64,000 nucleotides of DNA from Hydrogenophaga sp. (lineage in GTDB: Bacteria > Pseudomonadota > Gammaproteobacteria > Burkholderiales > Burkholderiaceae_C): the NCBI RefSeq assembly GCF_018780075.1, contig NZ_JADMKB010000005.1:1-64000 (forward strand), written 5' to 3'. Within the stretch, counting starts at the first letter, position 1. Every line of letters starts with the position of its first letter. The notes beneath the pieces were generated by a model. It did no database searches. It was given only the letters and a program-made list of their open reading frames with translations, and was not told the origin of the DNA. Of the stretch, positions 15,767 through 24,964 are shown in pieces. The position numbers and the translations under genes are program-made.

Positions 15767-16810
15767 ATGAAAGTCGGTATCAACGGCATGGGCCGCATGG
15801 GGCGCCTTGCCCTGCGAGCGGCCTTCGGTGCCATCGAACGCGAAGCCATCGACCCGCGCAGCGGCAACCGCCTGGAAGTCGTGCACCTGAACGAAATCAA
15901 GGGTGGCGCTGCCGCCACCGCCCACCTGCTGGCCTTTGACACGGTGCAGGGCAAATGGCGCGCCGACATCGCCGCCGAAGGCCACGACGCGATCCGCATC
16001 AACGACCGCCGCCTGTCGTTCAGCGAACACGCCACCACGGCCGAGATTCCCTGGGGCGACCTGGGTGTGGACCTTGTGCTCGAATGCACCGGCAAGTTCC
16101 TCACGCCCGAAACGCTGCAGGGCCACCTGGACCGGGGCGCCAAGCGCGTGATCGTGGCCGCGCCGGTGAAGGTCGGCGACGTGCTCAACATCGTGGTTGG
16201 CGTCAACGAGCGCCTGTACAACCCGGCGCGCGACCGCATCGTGACTGCCGCCAGCTGCACCACCAACTGCCTGGCCCCGGTGGTGAAGGTGGTGCACGAG
16301 GCCATTGGCATCAAGCACGGCCAGATCACCACGCTGCACAACCCGACCAACACCAACCTGGTGGTGGACGCACCGCACAAAGACCTGCGCCGTGCACGCA
16401 GCGCCATGGTGAACCTCGCGCCCACGACCACGGGCAGCGCCACCGCCATCGCGCTGATCTACCCCGAACTCAAGGGCAAGCTCAACGGCCATGCGGTGCG
16501 TGTGCCAGCGCTCAACGCCTCGCTGACCGACTGCGTGTTTGAGCTCAACCGAGCGACCACGGCCGAAGAGGTCAACGCCCTGTTTGAAGCCGCCGCCAAC
16601 GGCCCGCTGGCCGGCATCCTGGGCTTCGAGAACCGCCCGCTGGTGAGCGCCGATTACGCGCGCGACACCCGCAGCGCCATCGTCGATGGCCTCTCGACCA
16701 TGGTGACCGACGGCACCCTGCTCAAGGTCTACGCCTGGTACGACAACGAGATGGGCTACGCCACGCGCATGGTCGATCTCGCCTGCCACCTCGAGTCGTG
16801 CGGCCTCTGA
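15767..16810 (+). CDS. ArsJ-associated glyceraldehyde-3-phosphate dehydrogenase
   Basis: A 347-residue GAPDH with the N-terminal NAD site ([15 protein letters not shown]), catalytic Cys164 in [11 protein letters not shown], and the C-terminal [12 protein letters not shown] signature. A Shine-Dalgarno (gaggag) precedes the ATG. Its place directly before arsJ, in an operon with arsR and arsC, identifies it as the GAPDH that uses arsenate in place of phosphate to make 1-arseno-3-phosphoglycerate, which ArsJ then exports, rather than the housekeeping glycolytic enzyme. The gap to arsJ is 1 bp. Expression is probably controlled by ArsR at the dyad just upstream. Confidence 0.9.
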   Translation: MKVGINGMGRMGRLALRAAFGAIEREAIDPRSGNRLEVVHLNEIKGGAAATAHLLAFDTVQGKWRADIAAEGHDAIRINDRRLSFSEHATTAEIPWGDLGVDLVLECTGKFLTPETLQGHLDRGAKRVIVAAPVKVGDVLNIVVGVNERLYNPARDRIVTAASCTTNCLAPVVKVVHEAIGIKHGQITTLHNPTNTNLVVDAPHKDLRRARSAMVNLAPTTTGSATAIALIYPELKGKLNGHAVRVPALNASLTDCVFELNRATTAEEVNALFEAAANGPLAGILGFENRPLVSADYARDTRSAIVDGLSTMVTDGTLLKVYAWYDNEMGYATRMVDLACHLESCGL

Positions 16811-16811
16811 G

Positions 16812-18083
16812 ATGTCGGACGTGACCGCATCGGCTTCCACAGCGGGTACCGCCACCCGCAACTACGCCATCGTCACCGCCGCCTACTGGGGCTTCACGCT
16901 CACCGACGGCGCGCTGCGCATGCTGGTGCTGCTGCACTTCTACCGCCTGGGCTATTCGCCCTTCACGCTGGCCTTTTTGTTCCTGCTGTACGAAGCGGCC
17001 GGCGTGCTGGCCAACCTGATCGGCGGCTGGCTGGCCACGCGCTACGGCATCCAGCGCATGCTGACCGTGGGCTTGGTGACGCAGATCACAGGCTTCACCC
17101 TGCTCTCGCTGCTCAACCCGGCTTGGACGGCGGTCATGTCGGTGGCCTGGGTGGTGGTGGCGCAGGGCATCTGCGGCGTGGCCAAGGACCTGACCAAGAC
17201 CGCGAGCAAGTCGGCCATCAAGATCACCGCCGACCAGGCCAAGAACCAGGGCTCGGGCCAGTTGTTCAAGTGGGTGGCGTGGTTCACCGGCAGCAAGAAC
17301 GCCATGAAGGGCTTCGGCTTTTTCCTCGGCGGCCTGCTGCTTGATGCGCTGGGCTTCCAGCACGCGCTATGGGCCATGGCCGGCCTGCTGGTGATCGTGC
17401 TGGCCGGTGTGGTGGGCTTCGTGCCGCCGCTCATGGGCAAGAGCAAGGCGTCCAAGTCCGCCAAGGAACTGTTTGCCAAAAACGCGGGCATCAACGCGCT
17501 GGCCGCAGCGCGCGTGGCGCTGTTCGGCGCGCGCGACGTGTGGTTCGTGGTGGGTGTGCCGGTGTTCCTGTATTCGCAGGGCTGGACCTTCACCATGGTG
17601 GGCGGTTTTCTCGCGCTGTGGACCATCGGCTACGGCCTGGTGCAGGCACTCGCGCCCAACATCGTCAAACGCAGCCCGGACGGGCTGACCAGCGAGGTAC
17701 CGGCGGCGCGCTGGTGGTCGCTGGGCCTCGCGCTGATTCCGGTGGGCATCGCCGCCGCCGTGCTGCTTGAAGTGCCGAATTTGCAGTGGTGGGTGGTCGG
17801 CGGCCTGGGCCTGTTCGGCTTTGCCTTCGCGGTCAACTCGTCGGTGCACTCCTACCTGATCCTGGCCTATGCCGGCAGCGAGAAGGCGGCCGAAGACGTG
17901 GGCTTCTACTACGCCGCCAATGCGTTGGGGCGCTTCTTTGGCACGCTGATGTCGGGCCTGCTCTACCAGTGGGGCGGCCTGCTCTATGCGCTGGTGGGCT
18001 CGGCGCTGATGCTGCTGGTGTGCTGGCTGCTCACGCTCGGTTTGCCGACCCGGTTGACTGTGCCCGGTTCCCCCACCCACTGA
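16812..18083 (+). CDS. arsJ: ArsJ organoarsenical efflux permease (MFS)
   Basis: A 423-residue polytopic major facilitator with about 12 membrane segments. It opens with NYAIVTAAYWGFTLTDGALRMLVLL, a signature of ArsJ, and continues with RYGIQRMLTVGLVTQI and KDLTKTASKSAIK. It exports 1-arseno-3-phosphoglycerate formed by the GAPDH encoded just upstream; the product then breaks down to arsenate outside, so the pair works as an arsenate efflux route. It starts 1 bp after the GAPDH stop and is followed 9 bp later by arsR. Confidence 0.92.
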   Translation: MSDVTASASTAGTATRNYAIVTAAYWGFTLTDGALRMLVLLHFYRLGYSPFTLAFLFLLYEAAGVLANLIGGWLATRYGIQRMLTVGLVTQITGFTLLSLLNPAWTAVMSVAWVVVAQGICGVAKDLTKTASKSAIKITADQAKNQGSGQLFKWVAWFTGSKNAMKGFGFFLGGLLLDALGFQHALWAMAGLLVIVLAGVVGFVPPLMGKSKASKSAKELFAKNAGINALAAARVALFGARDVWFVVGVPVFLYSQGWTFTMVGGFLALWTIGYGLVQALAPNIVKRSPDGLTSEVPAARWWSLGLALIPVGIAAAVLLEVPNLQWWVVGGLGLFGFAFAVNSSVHSYLILAYAGSEKAAEDVGFYYAANALGRFFGTLMSGLLYQWGGLLYALVGSALMLLVCWLLTLGLPTRLTVPGSPTH

Positions 18084-18092
18084 GGAGACCCC

Positions 18093-18422
18093 GTGGAAGA
18101 ACCCGAAGTGATCAAGGCCCTGGCCGCGCTGGCCCAGGAAACGCGTTTGCGCATCTTTCGCCTGCTGGTGGTCGCGGGGCCCGACGGACGGACCCCTGGC
18201 CACATGGCGGACGAACTGGGCACCGCGCCCACCGCCCTCTCGTTCCACTTGAAGGAGTTGAGCCACGCCGGCCTGATTGCCGCCGAGCGCGATGGCCGAA
18301 ACCTGATCTACCGCGCGTCCATTCCGACGATGAATGACTTGCTGGGCTTCCTGACGGCCCACTGCTGTCAGGGTCAGGCCTGCCTCGACATGCCAACCAA
18401 GCTGGATTGCAGCCGCTGCTGA
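18093..18422 (+). CDS. arsR: ArsR-family arsenic-responsive repressor with C-terminal cysteine site
   Basis: A 109-residue winged helix-turn-helix regulator starting at GTG. It has the typical ArsR core: ALAQETRLRIFRLLV, then ALSFHLKELSHAGLI as recognition region. The classic ELCVCDL metal site of the DNA-binding helix is absent. Instead cysteines cluster at the C terminus: Cys91, Cys92 and Cys97, plus Cys106 and Cys109. This resembles the Acidithiobacillus-type ArsR, in which three C-terminal cysteines bind As(III). It probably represses its own operon from the dyad at 15,719-15,750. Confidence 0.9.
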   Translation: MEEPEVIKALAALAQETRLRIFRLLVVAGPDGRTPGHMADELGTAPTALSFHLKELSHAGLIAAERDGRNLIYRASIPTMNDLLGFLTAHCCQGQACLDMPTKLDCSRC

Positions 18423-18499
18423 CAAGCCCCAGGCCACGCCCCCCCTCACCACAGCTTCCTCAACCACCGCCAGCCGCCGCGGCTGAAAGGATCTTGAAC

Positions 18500-18994
18500 A
18501 TGTCCGTCTACAACGTGCTTTTCCTGTGCACCGGCAACTCGGCCCGAAGCATCATGGCCGAGTCCATCCTCAACCACCTGGGTGGTGGCCGGTTCCGGGC
18601 CTTCAGCGCCGGCAGCCACCCGGCTGGCCAGGTGAACCCCCACGCCATTAAGCTGCTGCAGCGCAACCACTACAAGACCGAGCGCCTGCGCAGCAAGAAC
18701 TGGGACGAGTTTGCCCAACCCGATGCGCCGCACATGAACTTCGTGCTCACCGTCTGCGACAAGGCCGCGGGTGAGGTCTGCCCGATCTGGCCCGGTCAGC
18801 CTATGTCGGCCCATTGGGGCGTGCCCGACCCGGCCGAGGTCAAAGGTGACGAGGAAACCTTGAAAAACGCCTTCGCCGAGACCTTCATGGTCCTCAGTCG
18901 CCGCATCGCCCTGATGGTGAACCTGCCGTTTGACAAGCTCGACCGGCTGGCCCTGCAGAAGGAGCTGGTGGACATTGGCCAGCAACAAGCCTGA
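18500..18994 (+). CDS. arsC: Arsenate reductase, low-molecular-weight phosphatase fold
   Basis: The start at ATG 18500 is set by a gaaagga Shine-Dalgarno and by the family start MSVYNVLFLCTGNSARS. The 164-residue enzyme has the catalytic P-loop CTGNSARS (Cys10, Arg16), further cysteines at 86 and 94 (VCDKAAGEVCP), and the HWGVPDPAE block with the general acid Asp. It reduces arsenate to arsenite, which the downstream Acr3 pump expels. The two redox cysteines after position 80 suggest a thioredoxin-linked mechanism, though the exact arrangement differs from the Bacillus/S. aureus enzyme. It belongs to the same operon as arsR. Confidence 0.92.
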   Translation: MSVYNVLFLCTGNSARSIMAESILNHLGGGRFRAFSAGSHPAGQVNPHAIKLLQRNHYKTERLRSKNWDEFAQPDAPHMNFVLTVCDKAAGEVCPIWPGQPMSAHWGVPDPAEVKGDEETLKNAFAETFMVLSRRIALMVNLPFDKLDRLALQKELVDIGQQQA

Positions 18995-19060
18995 GCCGAC
19001 AATCCATGGTGCAGCCCGGTCGCTGAAGCGATCGGGCGTTTTTCTTTTGTGAGGTGAGCG

Positions 19061-20074
19061 ATGGGTGTGTTTGAGCGTTACCTGACCGTGTGGGTCGGCC
19101 TGGGCATTCTGGCCGGGGTGGGTTTGGGGCTGGCCATCCCCGGTGTCTTCCAGGCCGTGGCCGCGATGGAGATCGCGCAGGTGAACCTGGTGGTCGCGGT
19201 GTTCATTTGGGTGATGATTTATCCGATGATGATCCAGATCGACTGGCACGCGGTGAAGGACGTGGGCAAGCGTCCCCTCGGCCTGCTGCTCACGCTGGTG
19301 GTGAACTGGCTGATCAAGCCCTTCACCATGGCGGCGCTGGGTGTGCTGTTCTTCCAATACCTGTTCGCGGGCTGGGTCGACCCGCAATCGGCCAGCGAGT
19401 ACATCGCCGGCATGATCCTGCTGGGCGTGGCGCCCTGCACGGCCATGGTGTTCGTGTGGAGCCAGTTGGTCAAAGGCGATGCCAACTACACACTCGTGCA
19501 GGTCTCGGTGAACGACCTCATCATGGTGGTGGCGTTTGCGCCGATTGCGGCCTTTCTGCTGGGCGTGACCAACGTGACCGTGCCCTGGGAGACGCTGCTG
19601 CTCTCCACCGTGCTGTACGTGGTGCTGCCGCTGCTGGCGGGCATGGCCACGCGCCGGGTGCTGGTGAACCGCTCCTCCACCGCGCTGGGGCAGTTTGTGG
19701 CGCGCCTCAAGCCCTGGTCGGTGGTCGGCCTGATTGCCACCGTCGTGCTGTTGTTCGGCTTTCAGGCCGGCACCATCGTGGACAAACCCGGTGTGATCGC
19801 CCTGATCGCGGTCCCGCTGATCCTGCAGTCGTACGGCATCTTCTTCATCGCCTGGTGGGGTGCCAAGCTGCTGAAGCTTCCACACGACATCGCCGGCCCG
19901 GCCTGCCTGATCGGCACCTCCAATTTTTTCGAGTTGGCAGTGGCCGTTGCCATTTCCCTGTTCGGTCTGAATTCGGGCGCGGCGCTGGCCACTGTGGTGG
20001 GGGTGCTGGTCGAGGTGCCGGTGATGCTGTCGCTGGTGGCCATCGTCAACGCCTGGAAGCCCAAAACCGCCTGA
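19061..20074 (+). CDS. acr3: Acr3-family arsenite efflux permease
   Basis: A 337-residue protein with about ten membrane segments, matching the Acr3 branch of the BART superfamily. It has PMMIQIDW near residue 60, the conserved cysteine in [15 protein letters not shown], and the VSVNDLIMV and [13 protein letters not shown] blocks. It exports arsenite produced by ArsC using the proton-motive force. It is the last gene of the ars operon, preceded by a gtgagg Shine-Dalgarno. A terminator at about 20,390 lies beyond a decayed gene remnant. Confidence 0.93.
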   Translation: MGVFERYLTVWVGLGILAGVGLGLAIPGVFQAVAAMEIAQVNLVVAVFIWVMIYPMMIQIDWHAVKDVGKRPLGLLLTLVVNWLIKPFTMAALGVLFFQYLFAGWVDPQSASEYIAGMILLGVAPCTAMVFVWSQLVKGDANYTLVQVSVNDLIMVVAFAPIAAFLLGVTNVTVPWETLLLSTVLYVVLPLLAGMATRRVLVNRSSTALGQFVARLKPWSVVGLIATVVLLFGFQAGTIVDKPGVIALIAVPLILQSYGIFFIAWWGAKLLKLPHDIAGPACLIGTSNFFELAVAVAISLFGLNSGAALATVVGVLVEVPVMLSLVAIVNAWKPKTA

Positions 20075-20078
20075 ACCT

Positions 20079-20385
20079 GTTGCACGCCACCCCGTCCATA
20101 CCCGGCCTGAATGTGTGGCGCCCGGCCGACGGTGGACGGGGTGCATGAGATCGCACGCTCTGTGGTGCTCGCGCCAGAACCTGCTGCGCCTGAGCGACAT
20201 GTCCACGGTTGAAAAGGTCCACCAGGGTGGCCATGTGCTGTCAAAAGCGCGACCCCACGGGCGGTGATTCTGGCCGCAGAAGGCATCGCACCCTCAAGGG
20301 CCTGGGCCCCAGGTGGGGCGCAGGCGCTTCACGCCGGCCATGCCAACCGGACCTGCGTGTTTGACCGGATCGACAACCCGTTCAA
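20079..20385 (+). pseudogene. Decayed remnant of a transketolase C-terminal region
   Basis: Three short pieces in order, in different frames, match the C-terminal half of transketolases: IPGLNVWRPAD (frame continuing from about 20,079), then SRQNL followed by GGHVLSKA, then VILA...GIA followed by VFDRID. In intact enzymes these correspond to IPGLDVWRPAD, LSRQNLP, GGYVL, VIIATGSE and the late FDRQ segment. Frameshifts and stops separate them, so this is a relic. The intact protein is about 660 residues, so only a small portion survives. Confidence 0.55.
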
Positions 20386-20386
20386 C

Positions 20387-20418
20387 AAAAAAAAGGCCAC
20401 CCTGAGGTGGCCTTTTTG
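20387..20418. terminator. Bidirectional intrinsic terminator
   Basis: A stem of 7 G/C-rich pairs (ggccacc / ggtggcc) is extended by five A/T pairs, with a 4-nt loop, giving a T-run on both strands. It serves the ars operon on the plus strand and the binding-protein gene on the minus strand. Confidence 0.85.
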
Positions 20419-20464
20419 CAAGAGCGGAAATCCCCAGGATTCCCGCCGCTTCGATCCCACTTGA

Positions 20465-21673
20465 TCAGCGGATCACAGCGATGGTGGTGCGGGCGCCGCC
20501 CTTGTAGGTCATCAGCGTCAGGGCACCGTTCTTGATGTCGCCCTTTTCGTCGAACGCGATGTTGCCGGTCACGCCCTTGTGGTCGATGGCCTTGAGTGCT
20601 GGCAGGTACTTGGCCGGCTCAGACGAGTTGGCCTTGACCATGGCTTCGGCCATCACCTTCACCGCGTCGTACACGTAGGGGGCATACACCTGAACGTCGC
20701 TACCGAACTTGGTCTTGAAGTCGGCGCGGAACTTTTCCATGCCGGCCTTCTGCTCGCCTTCAACGCCACCGGCTTCCGCGCAGTAGACCTGGTCGTCGGC
20801 CATGCCGTCACCGGCCAGCTTGGGCAGCTCGCTGGAGCAGATGCCGTCGCCGCCCATGAACTTGGCGTTGATGCCGAGCTGCTTCATCTGCTTGAGCATC
20901 GGGCCGGCCACGGCGTCCATGCCGCCGAAGAACACGACGTCGGGCTTCTTGGCCTTCAGGGTGGTCAGGATGGCGTTGAAGTCGGTGGCCTTGTCGTTGG
21001 TGAATTCACGACCCACGACCTTGCCGCCGGCAGCCGTCACGCCTTTTTCGAACTCGTCGGCCACGCCTTGGCCGTAAGCGGTGCGGTCGTCGATGACGGC
21101 GACGTTCTTGCCCTTGAGGGTCTCCACGGCGTACTTGCCGAGGGTGCCACCGAGGTGCACGTCGTCAGCCACCATGCGGAACACGCCCGCGTAACCCTGG
21201 CGGGTGTACTTGGGGTTCGTGGCCGAGGGGGAGATTTGGGGAATGCCTGCGTCGTTGTAGATCTGCGAAGCAGGGATGGTGGTGCCGGAGTTCAGGTGAC
21301 CGATCACGCCGGCCACTTTCGCGTCCACCAGCTTTTGTGCAGCGGCGGTGCCCTGCTTCGGATCGGCAGCGTCGTCTTCGGCCAGCAACTCGAACTTGGC
21401 AGGCTTGCCATCGATGGTCAGGCCAGCGGCATTGAGTTCTTCAATGGCCATTTTGGCGCCGTTTTCATTGTCTTTGCCGAGGTGGGCAATGGCACCACTG
21501 GTCGGACCCACGTGACCGATCTTGATCACACCGTCGGCGGCCGGGGCTGGAGCGGGTGCTGCGGCAGGTGCTTCAGCGGCAGGAGCGGCTGCCGGAGCGG
21601 CCTCTTCTTTTTTACCGCAAGCAACCAGAGCGACGGCCGCAGCAATAACGGCCAGTTTGATGTTCATGTGCAT
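20465..21673 (-). CDS. Branched-chain amino acid ABC transporter substrate-binding lipoprotein (LivJ/K-type)
   Basis: The start at ATG 21673 follows a gagg Shine-Dalgarno; a long upstream extension of the frame is ignored. The 402-residue precursor has a lipoprotein signal (LAVIAAAVALVAC, lipobox LVAC), an unusually Ala/Pro/Glu-rich linker, then a type I periplasmic-binding fold: IKIGHVGPTSGAIAHLG, FELLAEDDAADPKQG, VAGVIGHLNSGTTIPAS, and DVVFFGGMDAVAGPML. It delivers branched-chain amino acids or related ligands to an ABC importer whose other genes are not in the window. It is monocistronic, with its own terminator. Confidence 0.88.
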   Translation of the reverse strand: MHMNIKLAVIAAAVALVACGKKEEAAPAAAPAAEAPAAAPAPAPAADGVIKIGHVGPTSGAIAHLGKDNENGAKMAIEELNAAGLTIDGKPAKFELLAEDDAADPKQGTAAAQKLVDAKVAGVIGHLNSGTTIPASQIYNDAGIPQISPSATNPKYTRQGYAGVFRMVADDVHLGGTLGKYAVETLKGKNVAVIDDRTAYGQGVADEFEKGVTAAGGKVVGREFTNDKATDFNAILTTLKAKKPDVVFFGGMDAVAGPMLKQMKQLGINAKFMGGDGICSSELPKLAGDGMADDQVYCAEAGGVEGEQKAGMEKFRADFKTKFGSDVQVYAPYVYDAVKVMAEAMVKANSSEPAKYLPALKAIDHKGVTGNIAFDEKGDIKNGALTLMTYKGGARTTIAVIR

Positions 21674-21857
21674 AGATATCCTCGGAAAGGAATAAAGGTT
21701 GGAATGCGGAGGGAACTTTTTCTCCACACCCATAAAGATACTCCAAAACACCAGCACTTTCGCGGGCTGCGCCGTATTTGCGCGGCATCTTCGAGGGTTT
21801 GCCCCAGCCCGCATCACGCCAACGCATGGGCCATAAGGCGTGCGCATGAAGCGGAGG

Positions 21858-22292
21858 TCAGGTGTCCCGCGAGGCGGCGAGATCGTGCGACAACGGTTCG
21901 ATGCCAGCGGCCTTGTACTGCCGCCACCGCGCGCGCGCGCCCTGGCGGTCCTCTGGGCCGCCACCCACCAACTCGATGACCTTTTCGAACCGCCCCAGTT
22001 CCGCCGGCATGGCGCCGCCCATGTTGACCAGCACATCGGCGGCAAAACCATCCGTCTCGCGGGCACTCAGCAGAATGGGGGAATGCCGCAGCACGTGCAC
22101 CGGATCGGAACCACGGGCGTGCGGCACGAACTCGCCCGGCCCCATGAGCCAGAGCGCAAGGTCCAACGCGTCGAGGGAGGGCTCATCGCCCAGCACCAGC
22201 AGCCTCGACCCCTTCAGGTAGGCTTTGCGAAGCAGTCGACAGGCGTAGACTCGCTTGTCGCCCACGTTGAGATGGAAAGCAACCTCGGTCAT
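21858..22292 (-). CDS. holC: DNA polymerase III chi subunit
   Basis: A 144-residue protein from ATG 22292 with the family pattern: MTEVAFHLNV, YACRLLRKAYLKG, LLVLGDEPSLDALDLALW, FVPHARG, SPILLSARE, and DVLVNMGGAMP. Chi links the clamp loader (via psi) to single-strand binding protein at the replication fork. The gene starts 13 bp after the pepA stop, an arrangement (pepA-holC) conserved across proteobacteria. A longer frame overlapping pepA upstream is a shadow. Confidence 0.9.
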   Translation of the reverse strand: MTEVAFHLNVGDKRVYACRLLRKAYLKGSRLLVLGDEPSLDALDLALWLMGPGEFVPHARGSDPVHVLRHSPILLSARETDGFAADVLVNMGGAMPAELGRFEKVIELVGGGPEDRQGARARWRQYKAAGIEPLSHDLAASRDT

Positions 22293-22305
22293 GGCGACCA
22301 GGCGG

Positions 22306-23817
22306 TCAAGCTCGCCGAGACGCCGCCACAACCCGGCGCTTTTTCTGAATGGGTTTGTCGTTCTCCGCCACGGCGGCTTGATCAACCAGATACTGAAGCA
22401 GCAAAGGCACGGGTCGTCCGGTGGAGCCTTTGGCGGCACCGCTCTTCCAGGCCGTGCCCGCGATGTCCAGGTGCACCCAGGGCGTTTCGGCGACAAACTT
22501 CTGGAGGAACTTGGCGGCGGTGATGGCCCCGCCCGCGCGTCCAGCGACGTTGCCCATGTCGGCAAAGTTGGACTTAAGTCCCTCGGCATAGTCGTCGTCC
22601 AGCGGCATGCGCCAGCACAGATCGAGGGAGCGGTCCCCGGCCACACGGAAGGCATCGGCCAGCTCTTCGCGGTTGGCAAACAGCCCGGAACGGACGGCAC
22701 CGAGCGCAATGACACAGGCCCCGGTGAGGGTGGCGATATCGACCACACAACGGGGCTTGAACCGCGCCGCGTAGGTCAACGCGTCGCACAGGATCAAGCG
22801 CCCTTCGGCGTCGGTGTTGAGTATCTCGATGGTCTGCCCACTCATGCTGGTGACCACGTCCCCAGGTTTCACCGCCAGCCCGTCGGGCATGTTTTCACAG
22901 CTGGGGATGATGCCGACCACGTTGATGGCTGGCTGAAGCTCAGCCAGCGCAGCGAAGGTGCCCAGCACGCTCGCTGCCCCGCCCATGTCGAACTTCATCT
23001 CGTCCATCTCGGCCGCTGGCTTGATGGAAATGCCGCCCGTGTCGAAGGTGATGCCCTTGCCCACCAGCACCACGGGTGCACTGCCCTTGGCTCCACCTTG
23101 GTACTGCATCACGATGAAGCGCAGCGGTTCGGCCGACCCGCGGGCCACGGCCAGGAACGCGCCCATGCCCAGAGCGGCCACTTCCTTCGGACCCAGCACC
23201 TCGGTCTTGATGCGTGGTTGGCGGCCCAGCTTGCGCGCGGCGTCGGCCAACTGACTGGGCGTGGCGTGGTTGGCGGGTCGGTTCGCCCATTCCTTGGCCA
23301 ATTCCACCCCCGTCACCAAGGCCTGCCCCATCTGGAACTCCTGACGCGATGCCGCCAGATCTTTCACCCCCAGCACGACCTGTTTGAGCGATCTCGCGTG
23401 GGCCGAGGGTTTGGTGGTCACATAGCTGTAGGTCGCGTCGGCCGCCGCAGTCATGGCCGTGCGCACCACAGCAGCGTCACGCTCCAGCAACGACAGCAGG
23501 ACACCCAGCTTCTTGACCCCAGGCACTTTCAGCTGACCCAGACCCGCAGCCATCGCCTTGCGCACCGACGAAGACGAGCCGTCCCCGGCACGGACCAGCA
23601 CCACACGACCGGCCTTGAAGCCCGCCGGGCGGTAGCACGACAGGCACTTGCCCGCGCCCGACTCCAGATCACCCCGGCGCAAAGCCTCGCGAACCAGCTC
23701 GGTCAGCGCATCGGTACCGTCGGCAGCGACCAGGCTGTCGGGCACCAGCACCAACACGGCGTCGACGGCCCACTGAGCCGCTTGAGCGCCTGAAAGGGGT
23801 TTGAGTTCAAAGTCCAT
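22306..23817 (-). CDS. pepA: Leucyl aminopeptidase (M17)
   Basis: A 503-residue M17 aminopeptidase. The N-terminal third is the regulatory domain; the C-terminal catalytic domain carries VGKGITFDTGGISIKP, DMGGAASVLG, and the signature NTDAEGRL with the metal-binding Asp and Glu, plus the TLTGACVIALG block. It is a cytoplasmic hexameric enzyme releasing N-terminal residues from peptides; in some bacteria PepA also binds DNA. It is divergent from lptF with only 25 bp between starts, and holC follows in the same operon. Confidence 0.95.
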   Translation of the reverse strand: MDFELKPLSGAQAAQWAVDAVLVLVPDSLVAADGTDALTELVREALRRGDLESGAGKCLSCYRPAGFKAGRVVLVRAGDGSSSSVRKAMAAGLGQLKVPGVKKLGVLLSLLERDAAVVRTAMTAAADATYSYVTTKPSAHARSLKQVVLGVKDLAASRQEFQMGQALVTGVELAKEWANRPANHATPSQLADAARKLGRQPRIKTEVLGPKEVAALGMGAFLAVARGSAEPLRFIVMQYQGGAKGSAPVVLVGKGITFDTGGISIKPAAEMDEMKFDMGGAASVLGTFAALAELQPAINVVGIIPSCENMPDGLAVKPGDVVTSMSGQTIEILNTDAEGRLILCDALTYAARFKPRCVVDIATLTGACVIALGAVRSGLFANREELADAFRVAGDRSLDLCWRMPLDDDYAEGLKSNFADMGNVAGRAGGAITAAKFLQKFVAETPWVHLDIAGTAWKSGAAKGSTGRPVPLLLQYLVDQAAVAENDKPIQKKRRVVAASRRA

Positions 23818-23842
23818 AATTGCGTCTTTCCGGTTTCATTCG

Positions 23843-24964
23843 ATGTTATTCCATTCTTCTATCCGCACGGAGCTGGCACGCAGTTTTGGGGCCACTCTGG
23901 TGGTGCTGTTCACCATCGTGCTGACGGTGCTGCTGATCCGCACGCTGGGCATGGCCTCGCGTGGCAGCGTCAACCCGGAAGAGGTCATGCTGGTGCTGGG
24001 TTACACCGTGCTCGGCTACACCCAGACCATCCTGACACTGGCCCTGTTCATCGCCATCGTCTCCACGCTCTCGCGCATGTACCGCGACAGCGAAATGATC
24101 ATCTGGTTCTCCAGCGGGCGCTCGCTCGGTGGCTTCCTCAGCCCGGTGTTCCGCTTTGCCTGGCCCATCCTCGCGGTGATCGCGCTGATGGTTTTCTTTG
24201 TCTGGCCCTGGGCCAACCAGCAAACCGAAGACCTGCGCGCCCGGTTTGAAAACCGGGGTGACCTGCAGCGCATTGCGCCGGGTCAGTTCCAGGAGTCGTC
24301 CAGTGGTCGTCGTGTCTTTTTCATTGACAAGGACACCGCCGACGGCACGGAAGGCAAGAACGTGTTCATCTCCAGCATCGAAAAGAACGGCAACGAAACG
24401 GTCACCTCGGCCAATTCGGGGCGCATCGAGTGGGTCAAAGAGCGGCAGTTCCTGATGCTCAACAATGGCCAGCGGCTGGAGAACGACCCGAAAACCGGGC
24501 GCATCAAGGTCAGCGAATTTGAGCAGTACGGTGCCCAGATTGGCGCGGCCGCCATCTACACCGGCAGCGCGAGGGCGCTGAAAGCGCGCAACACGCTCGC
24601 GCTGCTCAAGGACCCCACGGTGGGCAACATGGGCGAGTTCGGATGGCGCATCGGTGTGGCGCTGACCGCGTTGAACCTGGTGTTGCTGGGCGTGGCCGCG
24701 ACCATCAGCAACCCGCGAGCCGGCAAAGGCGGCAACCTCATGTTCACCCTGTTCGCCTTCATCGTTTACTTCAACATGCTCAACGTGGGACAACGGTGGG
24801 TGGCCTCCGGTCAGATCAACTGGGTCACCTTGCTCGTGCTGCTGCACGGCATTGTGTTTCTGCTGTGTGCCGTGTGGCTGGCCAAGCGCCACCACAACGT
24901 CAGCCTGCTCGACCTGCCCCGCCGCTTCCTGGCGGGTCAACGGTCCACCGGAGCGGTCGCATGA
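23843..24964 (+). CDS. lptF: LPS export permease LptF
   Basis: I use ATG 23843 (MLFHSSIRTELARSFG), the usual family start, rather than an upstream in-frame codon lying inside pepA. The 373-residue protein has an N-terminal helix, three membrane segments in the first 120 residues, a large periplasmic beta-jellyroll part (about 130-260), and three more segments at the C terminus. With LptG and the LptB ATPase it extracts LPS from the inner membrane and passes it to LptC/LptA. The stop overlaps the lptG start by 4 bp (ATGA). Confidence 0.93.
   Translation: MLFHSSIRTELARSFGATLVVLFTIVLTVLLIRTLGMASRGSVNPEEVMLVLGYTVLGYTQTILTLALFIAIVSTLSRMYRDSEMIIWFSSGRSLGGFLSPVFRFAWPILAVIALMVFFVWPWANQQTEDLRARFENRGDLQRIAPGQFQESSSGRRVFFIDKDTADGTEGKNVFISSIEKNGNETVTSANSGRIEWVKERQFLMLNNGQRLENDPKTGRIKVSEFEQYGAQIGAAAIYTGSARALKARNTLALLKDPTVGNMGEFGWRIGVALTALNLVLLGVAATISNPRAGKGGNLMFTLFAFIVYFNMLNVGQRWVASGQINWVTLLVLLHGIVFLLCAVWLAKRHHNVSLLDLPRRFLAGQRSTGAVA

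Noticed and set aside
16722-20206. Long minus-strand frames across the ars operon
   Set aside because: They are mirror frames of arsJ, arsC and acr3. They are rich in His/Arg/Gln from reverse-reading GC-rich codons and have no recognisable domains.
20579-21979. 466-codon plus-strand frame opposite the Liv-type binding protein
   Set aside because: The minus strand encodes a lipoprotein with a lipobox and a periplasmic-binding fold; the plus frame is its shadow.
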